64,000 bases of DNA from Actinomycetes bacterium (GCA_021798985.1 JAJZBI010000022.1:1-64000), one strand, 5' to 3'; positions 19,202 to 28,584 are shown, counted from the stretch's first letter. Notes: a model not told the origin generated them from the sequence alone. Numbers and translations: made by a program.

Positions 19202-20076
19202 GAGAGTTCCATCGATCGGGCAACCTCGTCCCGCAGGGCCTCCCACAGCGTGTTGCGCAGCGACGCGAACGCCGCACCGCCGGTCGTCGCCACCGTCCGC
19301 GGGCGCTCCAGCTCGACAGGCAGGTCGAGCTTCACCCGGCCCGGGCGCGCCGTCATCACGACCACCCGGTCGCCGAGGAGGAGCGCCTCGTCGAGGGAGT
19401 GGGTGACGAGCACGACCGTCTTTCGCGTCTCTTCCCAGATGCGCAGCAGGTCCTCTTGGAGGAGCAGGCGGGTCTGGGGGTCGACCGCCCCCATCGGCTC
19501 GTCCATGAACAGCACGTCTGGCTCGGTCACGAACGCGCGGGCGAGCGATAGGCGCTGGCGCATCCCTCCCGAGAGCTGCTCGGGGTAGGCGCGCTCGAAA
19601 CCCGCGAGCCCGACGCGGGCGAGCCAGACGCGGGCGCGCTCGCGCCGCTCGGTCTTGCCCACCCCTGCCATCTTCAGGCCGAAGGCCACGTTGTCGACCA
19701 CGGTGAGCCACGGCATGAGCCCGTAGTCTTGGAAGACGAAGGCGCTTTGAGGACCGGTCCCGGCCGCTCCGGTCGCTGCGTTGACTCGCAGCGTGCCGGT
19801 GCTCGGCTGGTCGAGCCCGCCCATGATCCGCAGCAGGGTCGATTTGCCACAGCCCGAAGGACCGATCAGGGAGACGAACGTGCCCGCCTCGATCACGAGG
19901 TCGACGTTCACCAGTGCGAGGAGCTGGTGTCCATGCGGGTCCACGAAGGCCTTCGAGACGCCGCGCACCTCAATCGGCGCGGCGTCGGCGAGTCCTGGTG
20001 AAGGGAGGCTCCCCAGGTCCTCGGTGCTGGCAGGAGCCGCGGCCGCGGGCGTGCCGCGTCGTCGTGCGCTTGCCAT
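19198..20076 (-). CDS. ABC importer ATP-binding protein (SsuB/TauB-like)
   Basis: A 292-residue ATPase with Walker A GPSGCGKST, Q-loop FVFQDYGLMPWLTV (PWLTV is typical of nitrate/sulfonate ATPases), signature LSGGMRQRLSLARAF, Walker B LFMDEPMGAVD and H-loop VTHSLDEALLL. An N-terminal Ala/Pro-rich extension of about 30 residues precedes the fold. I chose ATG 20076 (MASARRRG) because a GAGGGGGAGGGGG tract lies about 10 nt upstream; an ATG at 20124 is the alternative. First gene of the importer operon. Confidence 0.88.
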   Translation of the reverse strand: MASARRRGTPAAAAPASTEDLGSLPSPGLADAAPIEVRGVSKAFVDPHGHQLLALVNVDLVIEAGTFVSLIGPSGCGKSTLLRIMGGLDQPSTGTLRVNAATGAAGTGPQSAFVFQDYGLMPWLTVVDNVAFGLKMAGVGKTERRERARVWLARVGLAGFERAYPEQLSGGMRQRLSLARAFVTEPDVLFMDEPMGAVDPQTRLLLQEDLLRIWEETRKTVVLVTHSLDEALLLGDRVVVMTARPGRVKLDLPVELERPRTVATTGGAAFASLRNTLWEALRDEVARSMELS

Positions 20077-20694
20077 GCTGCGATGCCCCCTCCCCCTCTC
20101 CAATGGCTTGGACGCAAGGTCCACGCTGGGGTGGCCAGGATGCTAGTCCCAGGCCAGCTGGGCGCGGGATCACTGGTCGCCGGCGGTCGTTGGTCGAGCG
20201 CGCAGCCACTCCTGCACCGCCCCCGGCCCGCCGACGCGCTCGCGGTCCCCGAGGACGCTGGTTCTCCATTCCGGCGCAAGCGGAGCCGGTCACGAGCAGC
20301 CGCCGAGGCGGTGGGAGGTCTTGCACCACGTTCGCCGTCCCTACGAAGCGGCGGTTGCGGTTCTCGCCGCCGTCGGCATTGGCCAAGAGCAATGTGCGAC
20401 GCTGCCGGTGACCGCCGTCGAAGCCGACAGCCGTGCAGGACGGTGACGCGTCCGCCCTCGCGTTCGAGGCGCTTGACCTCGGCGGTCTGGTGCACGCGCC
20501 ACCCGCAGCGTGCGTCTCTGCGCCACGCCCGAACCAGCCGGGATGCCGATGCGACCCTGGCGCCGGTGCCGAGTGGTGGATCTACCGGTCAGGTGCCCCT
20601 TGCGTGACCGCATCGCATCCCGCCGGAACATCCGCGCGGACCTGGGCGATCGACACCCGGTTATGAAATGGGCGATCGAGGCAGCGCTCCGAGC
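20077..20694 (-). other. 618-bp spacer with possible decayed coding sequence
   Basis: No intact gene is recognised between the helicase and the importer operon. On the reverse strand, about 26 codons around 20415-20500 (read as VHQTAEVKRLEREGGRVTVL) have high G/C third positions and then lose frame; neighbouring frames contain similarly broken pieces. I read this as a decayed gene of unknown identity. The importer promoter must lie in the part nearest 20077. Confidence 0.35.
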
Positions 20695-22371
20695 TCAGCG
20701 AACCGGTCCGCCACGATCTCGCTCCCGCCGGACCGTGGCCTTGCGTCCTTTCACCGTGGTTGCCCGCAGCGCCGCGAGAACGTGATCGGCCGCGCTCTCA
20801 GGTACCTCGACCAGGGAGAAGCGGTCGGCGATCTCGATGGCACCGATGTCGCGGCCACGTAGCTGCGACTCCCCGGTGATCGCGCCGACGAGGTCCTGGG
20901 GGCGGATACCGGCGTTGCGCCCGAGACCGACGAAAAGGCGCGTCATGCCCGACGACTGCGGCTGACCCCGGCGGTGCTCCCGCGGCTGGCGCCGAGCGTC
21001 CTCGTTGCGCCCGCTCTTCGGCGTGACGTCGGGGATTTCTTCCTCGGCGGCTGCGGCGCCGCTGGCTTCGTGTGCCAACTTGACGGCCGCGAGAGCGATG
21101 GCCATCACGTCGAACTCATCGGCGAGGGATTCCACGACAACACGGAAGCTGCTCAGGTCGTCTTCGAGGAGGCTCTCCTCGAGCGCTGCACGGGTGAGCT
21201 CGAGGCGCCTGGCCCGCAGATCGGCAACCGTCGGGATCTTTTCGATTGAGATCCTCAGCTTGATCGCCCGCTCGAGCGTGGTGAGCATGCGGTACTCTCT
21301 CGGCTCGGCGAGCGTGATCGCCACGCCCTCACGTCCGGCCCGCCCCACACGGCCGATGCGGTGGACATAGGCATCCGTCGAGGCGGGCACGTCGTAGTTG
21401 ACGACGTGCGTGAGCTGCTTGATGTCGAGGCCGCGAGCGGCGACATCCGTGGCCACGACGAGGTCGGCGGTACCGTTCCGCAGCCGCCCCATCGCGCGGT
21501 CCCGCTGGTCTTGGCTCATCCCTCCGTGCAACGCCTCGGCGCGATATCCGCGGCCGTTCAGGCTCTCGGTGAGCTGGTCGACCGCGTCGCGGGTGCGGCA
21601 GAAGACGATGGCCGCCGTGGGGGCCTCAATGTCGAGGATTCGTCCGAGCGCCGCGGGCTTATGCGCTCGGGGAACGACGTAGGCCTGTTGACGGACGCGG
21701 GGCGCCTCTCCTTTGGCGAGCACCTCCCGTCCGGTCGCGATCCGGATCGGATCGCGCAGGTAGCGGCGAGCAATCCGGTCGACTCGAGGAGGGAGCGTGG
21801 CCGAGAACAGCACCGTCTGGCGCTCGGCCGGCATCGCGTCGAGGAGCGCCTCGATGTCCTCGGCGAAGCCCATGTCGAGCATCTCGTCCGCCTCGTCCAG
21901 CACGACCACTTCGACGGCATCGAATCGAAGCGTTCCGCGACCAAGGTGGTCGAGGGCACGTCCCGGAGTCGCCACGACGACGTCGATCCCTCGTTCGAGG
22001 ACCCGCATCTGGCGAGGGATGGGCTGGCCTCCATAGATCGGCAGGACCCGAACTCCGAGGTCGCGTCCGTAGCGGTGGATCGCCTCGGACACCTGGACTG
22101 CGAGTTCGCGGGTGGGAAGCAGGACCGCGGCCATCGGAGCGGCGCCGGAGCGCTGCGCGGGCAGCCGTTGAAGCAAGGGGAGTGCGAACGCGGCCGTCTT
22201 GCCGGTGCCTGTCGCCGCCTGACCGACAAGATCGCGACCTTCGAGGAGCGGTGGAATGGCCCCACGCTGAATCGGCGTTGGCTCCTCATAGCCAAGCGCG
22301 CTGAGGGCGGCGAGAAGTTCGGGCCGCAGCGCCAGGCCGGCGAAGCTTGCAGAATCGTCGTCGGGCATCAT
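20695..22371 (-). CDS. DEAD-box RNA helicase with DbpA-type RNA-binding domain
   Basis: A 558-residue helicase of the DeaD/CsdA class used in ribosome assembly and cold or stress mRNA remodelling. Motifs in order: Q motif (FAGLALRPELLAALSALGY, EEPTPIQ), I ATGTGKT, Ia PTRELAVQV, Ib ATPGR, II VLDEADEML, III SATLPP, IV IVFCRTR, V TDVAARGLDI, VI HRIGRVGRAGREG. After a charged linker the C-terminus shows the DbpA RRM (TRLFVGLGRNAGIRPQDLVG, IGAIEIADRFSLVEVPE) and a basic end. Tandem ATGs occur at 22371 and 22368 with no strong ribosome-binding site. It is divergent from the SDR gene. Confidence 0.94.
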   Translation of the reverse strand: MMPDDDSASFAGLALRPELLAALSALGYEEPTPIQRGAIPPLLEGRDLVGQAATGTGKTAAFALPLLQRLPAQRSGAAPMAAVLLPTRELAVQVSEAIHRYGRDLGVRVLPIYGGQPIPRQMRVLERGIDVVVATPGRALDHLGRGTLRFDAVEVVVLDEADEMLDMGFAEDIEALLDAMPAERQTVLFSATLPPRVDRIARRYLRDPIRIATGREVLAKGEAPRVRQQAYVVPRAHKPAALGRILDIEAPTAAIVFCRTRDAVDQLTESLNGRGYRAEALHGGMSQDQRDRAMGRLRNGTADLVVATDVAARGLDIKQLTHVVNYDVPASTDAYVHRIGRVGRAGREGVAITLAEPREYRMLTTLERAIKLRISIEKIPTVADLRARRLELTRAALEESLLEDDLSSFRVVVESLADEFDVMAIALAAVKLAHEASGAAAAEEEIPDVTPKSGRNEDARRQPREHRRGQPQSSGMTRLFVGLGRNAGIRPQDLVGAITGESQLRGRDIGAIEIADRFSLVEVPESAADHVLAALRATTVKGRKATVRRERDRGGPVR

Positions 22372-22624
22372 CGGTGGGATGACGGCGGAACGCCGTGGCC
22401 GGTGGAGCACGGGGCGCTGCGGGGCACTGTCCGGCGCATCGCCGGCTCTGCGAGCATGAGGAGGACCGATTCGTCCAGATACGTCACCAGAAGACCGTAC
22501 CGTGATGACGCGAGAGCGCCGCCACCCTCGGGGCAAGGTCTGCTGTGCCCACGCGGGCTCAGAACGTTCTGGGACCGAGTGCGGCGCTCGATCTCGGCCC
22601 GGAGAAGGAAGAAGCTGGAGAATC

Positions 22625-23392
22625 ATGGCTGTTCTCGACACATTCTCGTTGAAGGGCGAGGTTGCCCTCGTTACCGGCTCGGGCCGTGGGATCGGTCGCG
22701 CGCTGGCGCTCGCCCTCGGTGAGGCTGGCGCTAGCGTCGTGCTCAACGATCGCGGCTCAGGTAACGCCGCCGAGTACGCAGACGTCCTTGTGAAGGCCGG
22801 CTTCAGCGCCACCTGCGTCGAAGCAGATGTCACAGACGAGATGGCCGTCGACTCGATGATCGAGCGGGTCTACGAGCAGTTCGGGCGATTGGATGTCGTC
22901 GTCAACAACGCCGGGATCAGCATCGGTGCCGCCGCTCTCGACACGAGCCCGGAATTGTTCCAGCAAGTGCTCGACACGAATCTCGGCGGCGTCTGGAACT
23001 GCAGCACGTCGGCGGCTCGCAGGATGCGGACGCATGGCGGCGGTCGTATCGTGAATATCGGCTCGATGTCTGCCTTGATCGTCAACCGGCCACGCTGGCA
23101 GGCGCCCTACCTTGCATCCAAGGCGGCCGTCCATCAGCTCACCAAGGCGTTGGCAGCAGAGTGGGCACCGGACAACATCCGTGTGAACGCGCTTGCGCCC
23201 GGTTACATCCTCACCGAAGCCTCGCCGGTCGATCAGCCGCAGTATCGCGAGTGGTGCGTCGAGCCGGCGGCGATGAAGCGGTGGGGAACACCAGATGAAC
23301 TCGGTCCCGCCGTCGTGTTTCTCGCGAGCAAGGCGTCGAGCTTCATGACCGGCTCCGTGGTCCTCATCGACGGCGGGTACACGCTCTTTTGA
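22625..23392 (+). CDS. Short-chain dehydrogenase/reductase
   Basis: A 255-residue classical SDR: the cofactor motif TGSGRGIGRAL (TGxxxGIG), NNAG as NNAGISIG, and the catalytic set Ser in NIGSMSA, Tyr and Lys in YLASKAAVHQL (YxxxK), then NALAPGYILTEA and the C-terminal FMTGSVVLIDGGYTLF. It probably oxidises or reduces a sugar, polyol or acyl-type carbonyl with NAD(P)H. ATG 22625 has GGAG 6 nt upstream. By hand count about 27% of its first 55 codons end in A/T, against roughly 6% at the start of glnA, so codon use differs from neighbours and recent transfer is possible. Confidence 0.92.
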   Translation: MAVLDTFSLKGEVALVTGSGRGIGRALALALGEAGASVVLNDRGSGNAAEYADVLVKAGFSATCVEADVTDEMAVDSMIERVYEQFGRLDVVVNNAGISIGAAALDTSPELFQQVLDTNLGGVWNCSTSAARRMRTHGGGRIVNIGSMSALIVNRPRWQAPYLASKAAVHQLTKALAAEWAPDNIRVNALAPGYILTEASPVDQPQYREWCVEPAAMKRWGTPDELGPAVVFLASKASSFMTGSVVLIDGGYTLF

Positions 23393-23470
23393 CGGCGCCG
23401 CGCCACGACCGAGCCGCTTAGGCTAGGTACGCGTTAACGGAGTGCCGCGCGCGAATCCTGCTACACAAAG

Positions 23471-23497
23471 AGCCCCTGCCGATTTTCGGCAGGGGCT
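23471..23497. terminator. Bidirectional rho-independent terminator
   Basis: A perfect 12-bp stem (AGCCCCTGCCGA / TCGGCAGGGGCT) with a TTT loop, followed by TTTC on the + strand and CTTTGTG on the other. It lies between the convergent SDR (ends 23392) and sigma factor (ends 23642) genes and probably serves both. Confidence 0.85.
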
Positions 23498-23641
23498 TTC
23501 GTTGTCATGCCGCTGATGAGGTCGGTCGTGAGAACGGTCTGTGCGGGTCGCCCTGCCGATCCATTGCGAATTCCATGCATGCAATACGCGATCGCTGCTG
23601 CAGATGCGCGGCGATTTCCACTGAACGTGGGACGCGATTCC

Positions 23642-24580
23642 TCAGACCGTGAGCAGGTCGCGCGCGCCGGTGTCGCTCGAAGGGTGCCGCAGCTTGGACA
23701 TCGCCCGCGCCTCGATCTGGCGGATGCGCTCGCGGGTGAGGTTGAAGTGCTCACCAACCTCTTCGAGGGTACGCGGCTCGCCCCGGTCCAGGCCGAAGCG
23801 CAAGCGGAGGATCTCCCGCTCTCGCTCGTCAAGGGGGGCGAGCAGGCGGTTGATCTCGACCGGCAGCAACGCGGTGGCTGCGACCTCGAATGGGGACTCC
23901 GCAGAACGGTCCTCCACGACGTCGCCGAGCTCTGCGTCTCCGTCCTCGCGCAGCGGTTCGGAGAGCGAGAGCGGCTCGGCACGAAAGCGCAGGGCCTCGA
24001 TCAGCTTGTCCTCGGGCAGCTCGACCTCGGCCCCGAGCTCGGCGAGAGTCGCCGGCCGACCCAGTTTCAGCTCGAGGCGAGCCTGCGCCTTCTGGACGCG
24101 GGCGAGGGTGTCCCCAGCGTGCACCGGGAGGCGGATCGTGCGACCGGTGTTGGCGATGCCGCGGGTGATGGCTTGGCGGATCCACCACGTCGCGTACGTG
24201 GAGAACTTGAAGCCCTTGCGCCAGTCGAACTTCTCGACCGCGTGCATCAGGCCGAGGTTGCCCTCCTGGATCAGGTCCAGGAGCGGCAGGCCCGAGGCCT
24301 GGTACTTCTTCGCGATCGAGACGACGAGCCGCAGGTTTGACTGGACGAAGGTGCGCTGGGCATCCTCGCCGTGGCGCACCGTGCGGCGCAGCTCGCGCCG
24401 GCGCGCGGGCGTCAGTTCCTTGTTGTTCTTCTCGAGCTCTTCCTCGGCCTGCCAGCGGGCCTCGATCGCCTGGGCGAGCCGGACCTCGTCATCCTTGGTG
24501 AGCAGGGGGTACTGACCAATGTCGGTGAGATAGAGCCGGACGAGGTCTTCCTCGTCACGCTCCACACGCTCCTTCGCCAA
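23642..24580 (-). CDS. RNA polymerase sigma factor, RpoD/principal-like group 2
   Basis: About 312 residues with sigma regions 1.2 (EDLVRLYLTDIGQYPLLTKD), 2 (NLRLVVSIAKKYQASGLPLL, then LIQEGNLGLMHAVEKFDW, FSTYATWWIRQAI), 3 (TIRLPVHAGDTL) and 4 (LDEREREILRLRFG, HTH LEEVGEHFNLTRERIRQIEA). It lacks the long N-terminal region 1.1 of the housekeeping factor, so it is more likely a SigB/HrdB-like alternative, which I cannot decide. I chose TTG 24580 because GGAGG sits 4 nt upstream; GTG 24622 is possible. The 3' end faces the terminator at 23471-23497. Confidence 0.92.
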   Translation of the reverse strand: MAKERVERDEEDLVRLYLTDIGQYPLLTKDDEVRLAQAIEARWQAEEELEKNNKELTPARRRELRRTVRHGEDAQRTFVQSNLRLVVSIAKKYQASGLPLLDLIQEGNLGLMHAVEKFDWRKGFKFSTYATWWIRQAITRGIANTGRTIRLPVHAGDTLARVQKAQARLELKLGRPATLAELGAEVELPEDKLIEALRFRAEPLSLSEPLREDGDAELGDVVEDRSAESPFEVAATALLPVEINRLLAPLDEREREILRLRFGLDRGEPRTLEEVGEHFNLTRERIRQIEARAMSKLRHPSSDTGARDLLTV

Positions 24581-24793
24581 CGCTCCTCCGGTTTCTCGAT
24601 CGCCGATGCCTTGTTTCGGCACCGCCCCGGCGAGGTTGAAGCGCGCGACCGATCCCGGGCCGCCGGCTTTCCTCTACCGCCTCGGGCTCCACCTGGGCGC
24701 CCAATACATCGCTGCTCAGTGTACCGGTCGAGTCAAGGGTCGCCTTCGGGGCGCCGTGCGCGACGGTCCTGGTGGGAGTGCTGCCCCGGCCGG

Positions 24794-25369
24794 TTAGGGC
24801 AAGGGTTGCGCACCGACTCTGGAGGCATCGCTGCGGGTCAGGGGACCGAACGGCCCGCCTGACTCGGCGAAGAGCGACTCGAGGTCGTGCCCGAAGGTGC
24901 CGACCTCGACGCTCCGGGCCAGCTCGAGACCCTCGTCGCGTACCGCGCCGAGGTCGGCGAGCACTCGCTGGAGCACCCGGCGCAGCGGCGCGTCGGCAGC
25001 CCGGTGGCAGCGGGCGAGCCGTTCTCGGTAGGCGCGTTCCATGGCCAGATACCACGGGTTGACGAGCGCGGAGAGGAACACCGCCGGCTCGGCCGCCTCC
25101 AGGCGCTCGAGTGCCGTCTGCTGGGCCGGTCCGGCAGGCGCCGTGGTGGAGGAGACGTCGGGCAGGCCGACCGAGATCGGCGCCAGCTCCTCCAGGCAAC
25201 GCGCGCGCCAAGCGTGGGCGCGCGCCGCCCCCGAGGCCCAGCGCCGCGCCGAACCCTCAAGCTCGACGCAGCGCTTGCCGCACAGCTCGAACAGTCGCAG
25301 CTCGAGGTAGCGGTACCGGCCGAGCAGGTCAGCGTGCTCGAGCAGGCTGAGCTGCTCGCCAGGCTTCAA
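24794..25369 (-). CDS. Hypothetical helical protein downstream of nadE
   Basis: A 191-residue protein I do not recognise. It begins MKPGEQLSLLEHADLLGRYR and continues with YLELRLFELCGKRCVELEG; it appears wholly alpha-helical, Leu/Arg/Glu-rich, with paired Tyr/His/Glu residues, a pattern seen in ferritin-like or four-helix proteins, but no metal motif is certain. Its TTG start overlaps the nadE stop (TTGA), so it is translationally coupled to NAD synthetase. High third-position GC supports real coding. The region 24581-24793 upstream of the sigma factor contains its 3' end and no other gene. Confidence 0.7.
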   Translation of the reverse strand: MKPGEQLSLLEHADLLGRYRYLELRLFELCGKRCVELEGSARRWASGAARAHAWRARCLEELAPISVGLPDVSSTTAPAGPAQQTALERLEAAEPAVFLSALVNPWYLAMERAYRERLARCHRAADAPLRRVLQRVLADLGAVRDEGLELARSVEVGTFGHDLESLFAESGGPFGPLTRSDASRVGAQPLP

Positions 25370-27096
25370 CGGTCCTGCTCCCAGGGCCGGAAGCGGCTCG
25401 TGATCGGCATGCGGCGGTCCTTTCCGAATGCCCGGCTCGTGACGCGCACCCCAGGCGGCGCCTGGCGCCGCTTGTACTCCGCGCGATCGACGAGCTCGAT
25501 GACGCGGCGGACGGTGGCCTCGTCGTGGCCGCGCTCGACGAGCTCGCCGACCGACAGGTCGGACTCGACGTAGCCCTCGAGGATCGGATCCAAGACGGCG
25601 TAGGGCGGAAGCGAGTCCTCGTCGCGCTGGTCAGGGCGCAGCTCTGCCGAGGGCGCCTTGTCCAAGATGCTCTGGGGGATGAGCGCCGTGCCGGCGCGCG
25701 CGTTGCGGTAGGCGCATGCCCGGTAGACCAAGGTCTTCGGCACGTCGCGGATCACGGCGAACCCGCCCGCCATGTCCCCGTACAGCGTGGCGTAGCCGAC
25801 CGCCATCTCGCTCTTGTTACCGGTCGTCAGCACCAGCCAGCCGAACTTGTTGGAGAGCGCCATGAGGATCGTGCCCCGACAGCGGGCCTGGAGGTTCTCC
25901 TCGGTGAGGTCTGCGGGGCGCCCCGCGAACTCGGGCTGGAGCAGCTCGAGGAAGGCGGCGTGCACCGGCTCGATCGAGATGACCCGGTGGTCGATGCCGA
26001 GGTTGGCGGCGAGCGCTTCGGCGTCGTTCAGGGAGTGTGCGCTCGAAAAGCGCGATGGCATCGCCACAGTGTGGACGCGTGCCGGCCCGAGCGCGTCGGC
26101 GGCGACCGCGGCGACGAGCGCCGAGTCGACGCCGCCGGACAGGGCGATCACGACGTCGCCAAAGCCGTTCTTGGTCACGTAGTCGCGCACGCCCGTGACG
26201 AGCGCCTCGTAGACCTCCTCGGCCTCGCCGAGCGCCGGCGCGAGCGTCGGCTCGAGGCGTTTGGCCGGAGCCGGGCGCGCCGGCGAGACGTCGACGACCG
26301 GGAGCGGCGGCTGGCCGGCCGGCCGGCCCCGGGGCTCGAGTGCCCGGAAGCGGTAGGCCGGGCGGACCTCGAGGTCGAAGATCGCGGTCGCCTCGGCGAA
26401 CTGGGGCGCCGAGGCGACCAGGTGACCGTTGGCGTCAAAGACCATGGACCCGCCGTCGAAGACGAGCTCGTCCTGGGCGCCGACGAGGTTCACGTACGCC
26501 AGTGCGCACGACGCGTCGAGGGCGCGCGTCGACAGCATCGCGGCGCGCTCGTCGTGCACGCCGTAGCGGTACGGGGAGGCGTTGATCACCGCCACGAGCT
26601 CGGCGCCGCCCGCCGCCAGCCGGCTGAGCGGCCCGAGGGGCGACCAGACGTCCTCGCAGATCGCCACGCCGACCCGCCTCCCGCCGATCAGGAACAGGGG
26701 CGAGTCGTTGCGCCCCGGGCTGAACCAGCGGTGCTCGTCGAAGACGCCGTAGTTGGGGAGGAGCACCTTGTGGCACACGCCGTGCGCCATGCCATTGGCA
26801 CAGATCGCGGCGGCGTTGTGCAGGTCGACGTCGACGTGGGGGTAGCCAACCACGGCGGCGCAGCGCGCCGAGGCAGCGGCCACGCGCGCGAGCTGCCTCG
26901 CACTCTCGGCGATGAAGCTCGGCTCCAAGAGCAGGTCCTCGGGCGGATAGCCGGTGAGCACGAGCTCGGGGAAGATCGCCAGGTCGCAGCCGGCGGCCTC
27001 GGCCCTCCCAAGCAGCTCGATGACGCGGTCGGCGTTGCCGGCGAGGTCGCCGACGGTGGCGTCGAGCTGGCATAGGGCGAGGCGGAGCGATGCCAT
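25366..27096 (-). CDS. nadE: Glutamine-dependent NAD+ synthetase
   Basis: A 576-residue two-domain enzyme. The N-terminal nitrilase/glutaminase domain has the triad Glu (LAIFPELVLTGYPPEDLL), Lys (CHKVLLPNYGVFDE) and Cys (VGVAICEDVW). The C-terminal synthetase domain has the PP-loop IALSGGVDSALVA, TEENLQARCRGTILM and LTTGNKSEMAVGYATLYGD. It converts deamido-NAD to NAD using glutamine. ATG 27096 gives the expected MASLRLALCQLDATVGD start. It is divergent from glnA, which makes its amide donor, over a 153-bp spacer, and is followed by a coupled hypothetical gene. Confidence 0.96.
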   Translation of the reverse strand: MASLRLALCQLDATVGDLAGNADRVIELLGRAEAAGCDLAIFPELVLTGYPPEDLLLEPSFIAESARQLARVAAASARCAAVVGYPHVDVDLHNAAAICANGMAHGVCHKVLLPNYGVFDEHRWFSPGRNDSPLFLIGGRRVGVAICEDVWSPLGPLSRLAAGGAELVAVINASPYRYGVHDERAAMLSTRALDASCALAYVNLVGAQDELVFDGGSMVFDANGHLVASAPQFAEATAIFDLEVRPAYRFRALEPRGRPAGQPPLPVVDVSPARPAPAKRLEPTLAPALGEAEEVYEALVTGVRDYVTKNGFGDVVIALSGGVDSALVAAVAADALGPARVHTVAMPSRFSSAHSLNDAEALAANLGIDHRVISIEPVHAAFLELLQPEFAGRPADLTEENLQARCRGTILMALSNKFGWLVLTTGNKSEMAVGYATLYGDMAGGFAVIRDVPKTLVYRACAYRNARAGTALIPQSILDKAPSAELRPDQRDEDSLPPYAVLDPILEGYVESDLSVGELVERGHDEATVRRVIELVDRAEYKRRQAPPGVRVTSRAFGKDRRMPITSRFRPWEQDR

Positions 27097-27114
27097 GGCC
27101 GCATCGTAGGTGAG

Positions 27115-27142
27115 CCTCCGCGGTCTCGCCCCTAGGCGGAGG
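27115..27142. promoter_or_regulatory. Inverted repeat between nadE and glnA
   Basis: CCTCCGC (27115-27121) and GCGGAGG (27136-27142) form 7-bp arms with a 14-nt spacer in the divergent nadE/glnA control region. It could be an operator or a 5' hairpin. No clear GlnR box was seen. Confidence 0.3.
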
Positions 27143-27249
27143 GGACGGTCGCGCCGCCGCCGAGTTGCTGGAAGACTGTGGGTGACTTCGCGCGCCGGCG
27201 ATGCCGCGCGGGTCTCCCACCGGATGGTCCGAGAGCGAGCGAGGCGAGC

Positions 27250-28584
27250 ATGCAGAGCCAGCGCGAGTACGTGCTGAGAACCGTGGAAGAGCGCGGCGTC
27301 GGCTTCGTCCAGTTGTGGTTCACCGACGTGCTCGGGATCCCCAAGACCTTCAACATCAGCCCCGCGGAGCTCGAGAACGCGCTGGAAGAGGGGATGACCT
27401 TCGACGGCTCGGCGATCGACGGCTTCAGCCGGGTGCAGGAATCCGACGTGATCGCCCGACCGGATCCGAAGACCTTCCAGATCCTCCCATTCCGCTCGGC
27501 GGGACGCGCGGTCGCCCGGGTGTTCTGCGACATCGAGAATCTCGACGGCGAGCCCTTCGGAGGCGACCCGCGCCACGTCCTTCGCCGGCAGCTGCAGCGG
27601 GCGCACGACGCCGGATACCGCTTTTTCGCCGCGCCCGAGCTCGAGTACTTCTACTTTGCCGACGGCGATCCTGGCCACGAGCCGCGCCCGCTCGACCGCG
27701 GGTCGTACTTCGAGCTCACCGTCGCCGACCTGGCGACGGATCTGCGCAAGACGACGGTGCTCACGCTCGAGGAGATGGGCATCCCGGTCGAGTACGCGCA
27801 GCACGAGGACGCGCCGAGCCAGCACGAGATCGACCTGCGCTACACCGACGCGCTGACGATGGCCGACACGATCATGACGGTCCGCCTCGTCGTCAAGGAG
27901 ATCGCCCAAGAGCGCGGCGTCCACGCCTCGTTCATGCCAAAGCCGCTCTCTGGGGTGCAGGGGTCCGGGATGCACACCCACTTCTCGCTCTTTCGTGACG
28001 GGCGGAACGCCTTCTTCGACCCGGCCGACCCGCGCGGGCTCTCTGAGGTGGCGCGTCGCTTTATCGCCGGCTTGCTCGTGCACGCGCGTGAGATCACGGC
28101 GGTGACGAACCAGTGGGTGAACTCCTACAAGCGCCTGGTGTCGGGCTACGAGGCCCCGGTGAACGTCTCATGGGCCTACAACAACCGCTCCGCGCTGGTG
28201 CGCGTGCCGGCGGTCAAGGTAGGAAAGACCGAGTCCACCCGCGTCGAATACCGTGCCGCCGATCCGGCGTGCAACCCCTACCTCGCCTTTGCCGTGGTCC
28301 TCGCGGCCGGGATGAAGGGCATCGAGGAGGGCTACGAGCTCCCCGCGGAAGCAGCGACCAACCTGTTCTTGATGAGCCGCGAGGAGCTGAAGGCCGCCGG
28401 AATCCGCCCGCTGCCGCGCACCTTGGACGAGGCGGTGAGTGCGATGGAGACGTCCGAGCTCGTATCCGAGACCCTCGGCGAGCACGTCTTTACCTGGTTC
28501 ATCCGCAACAAGCGGACCGAGTGGGAGGAGTACACGCGCCAGGTGACGCCCTATGAGCTCGAGCGCTACCTCCCCGCTTTGTGA
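27250..28584 (+). CDS. glnA: Glutamine synthetase type I (alpha-like)
   Basis: A 444-residue enzyme that amidates glutamate with ATP. Visible motifs are the Asp latch FDGSAIDGFSRVQESD, metal-ligand segments FFAAPELEYFYF and EDAPSQHEIDL, the ATP/metal motif GSGMHTHFSLFRDG, and the substrate loop NRSALVRVPA with ESTRVEYRAADPACNPYLAF. The size and the absence of the beta-type insertion suggest GSI-alpha, usually not adenylylated; this is inference. ATG 27250 has only a weak GAGCGAGGCGAG site. It is followed after 10 bp by an orphan OmpR-type regulator, a coupling that suggests local nitrogen control. Confidence 0.95.
   Translation: MQSQREYVLRTVEERGVGFVQLWFTDVLGIPKTFNISPAELENALEEGMTFDGSAIDGFSRVQESDVIARPDPKTFQILPFRSAGRAVARVFCDIENLDGEPFGGDPRHVLRRQLQRAHDAGYRFFAAPELEYFYFADGDPGHEPRPLDRGSYFELTVADLATDLRKTTVLTLEEMGIPVEYAQHEDAPSQHEIDLRYTDALTMADTIMTVRLVVKEIAQERGVHASFMPKPLSGVQGSGMHTHFSLFRDGRNAFFDPADPRGLSEVARRFIAGLLVHAREITAVTNQWVNSYKRLVSGYEAPVNVSWAYNNRSALVRVPAVKVGKTESTRVEYRAADPACNPYLAFAVVLAAGMKGIEEGYELPAEAATNLFLMSREELKAAGIRPLPRTLDEAVSAMETSELVSETLGEHVFTWFIRNKRTEWEEYTRQVTPYELERYLPAL

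Noticed and set aside
22502-22624. N-terminal extension of the SDR starting at ATG 22502
   Set aside because: The extra 41 residues are Arg/Gly-rich and unlike the family; ATG 22625 has a proper ribosome-binding site.
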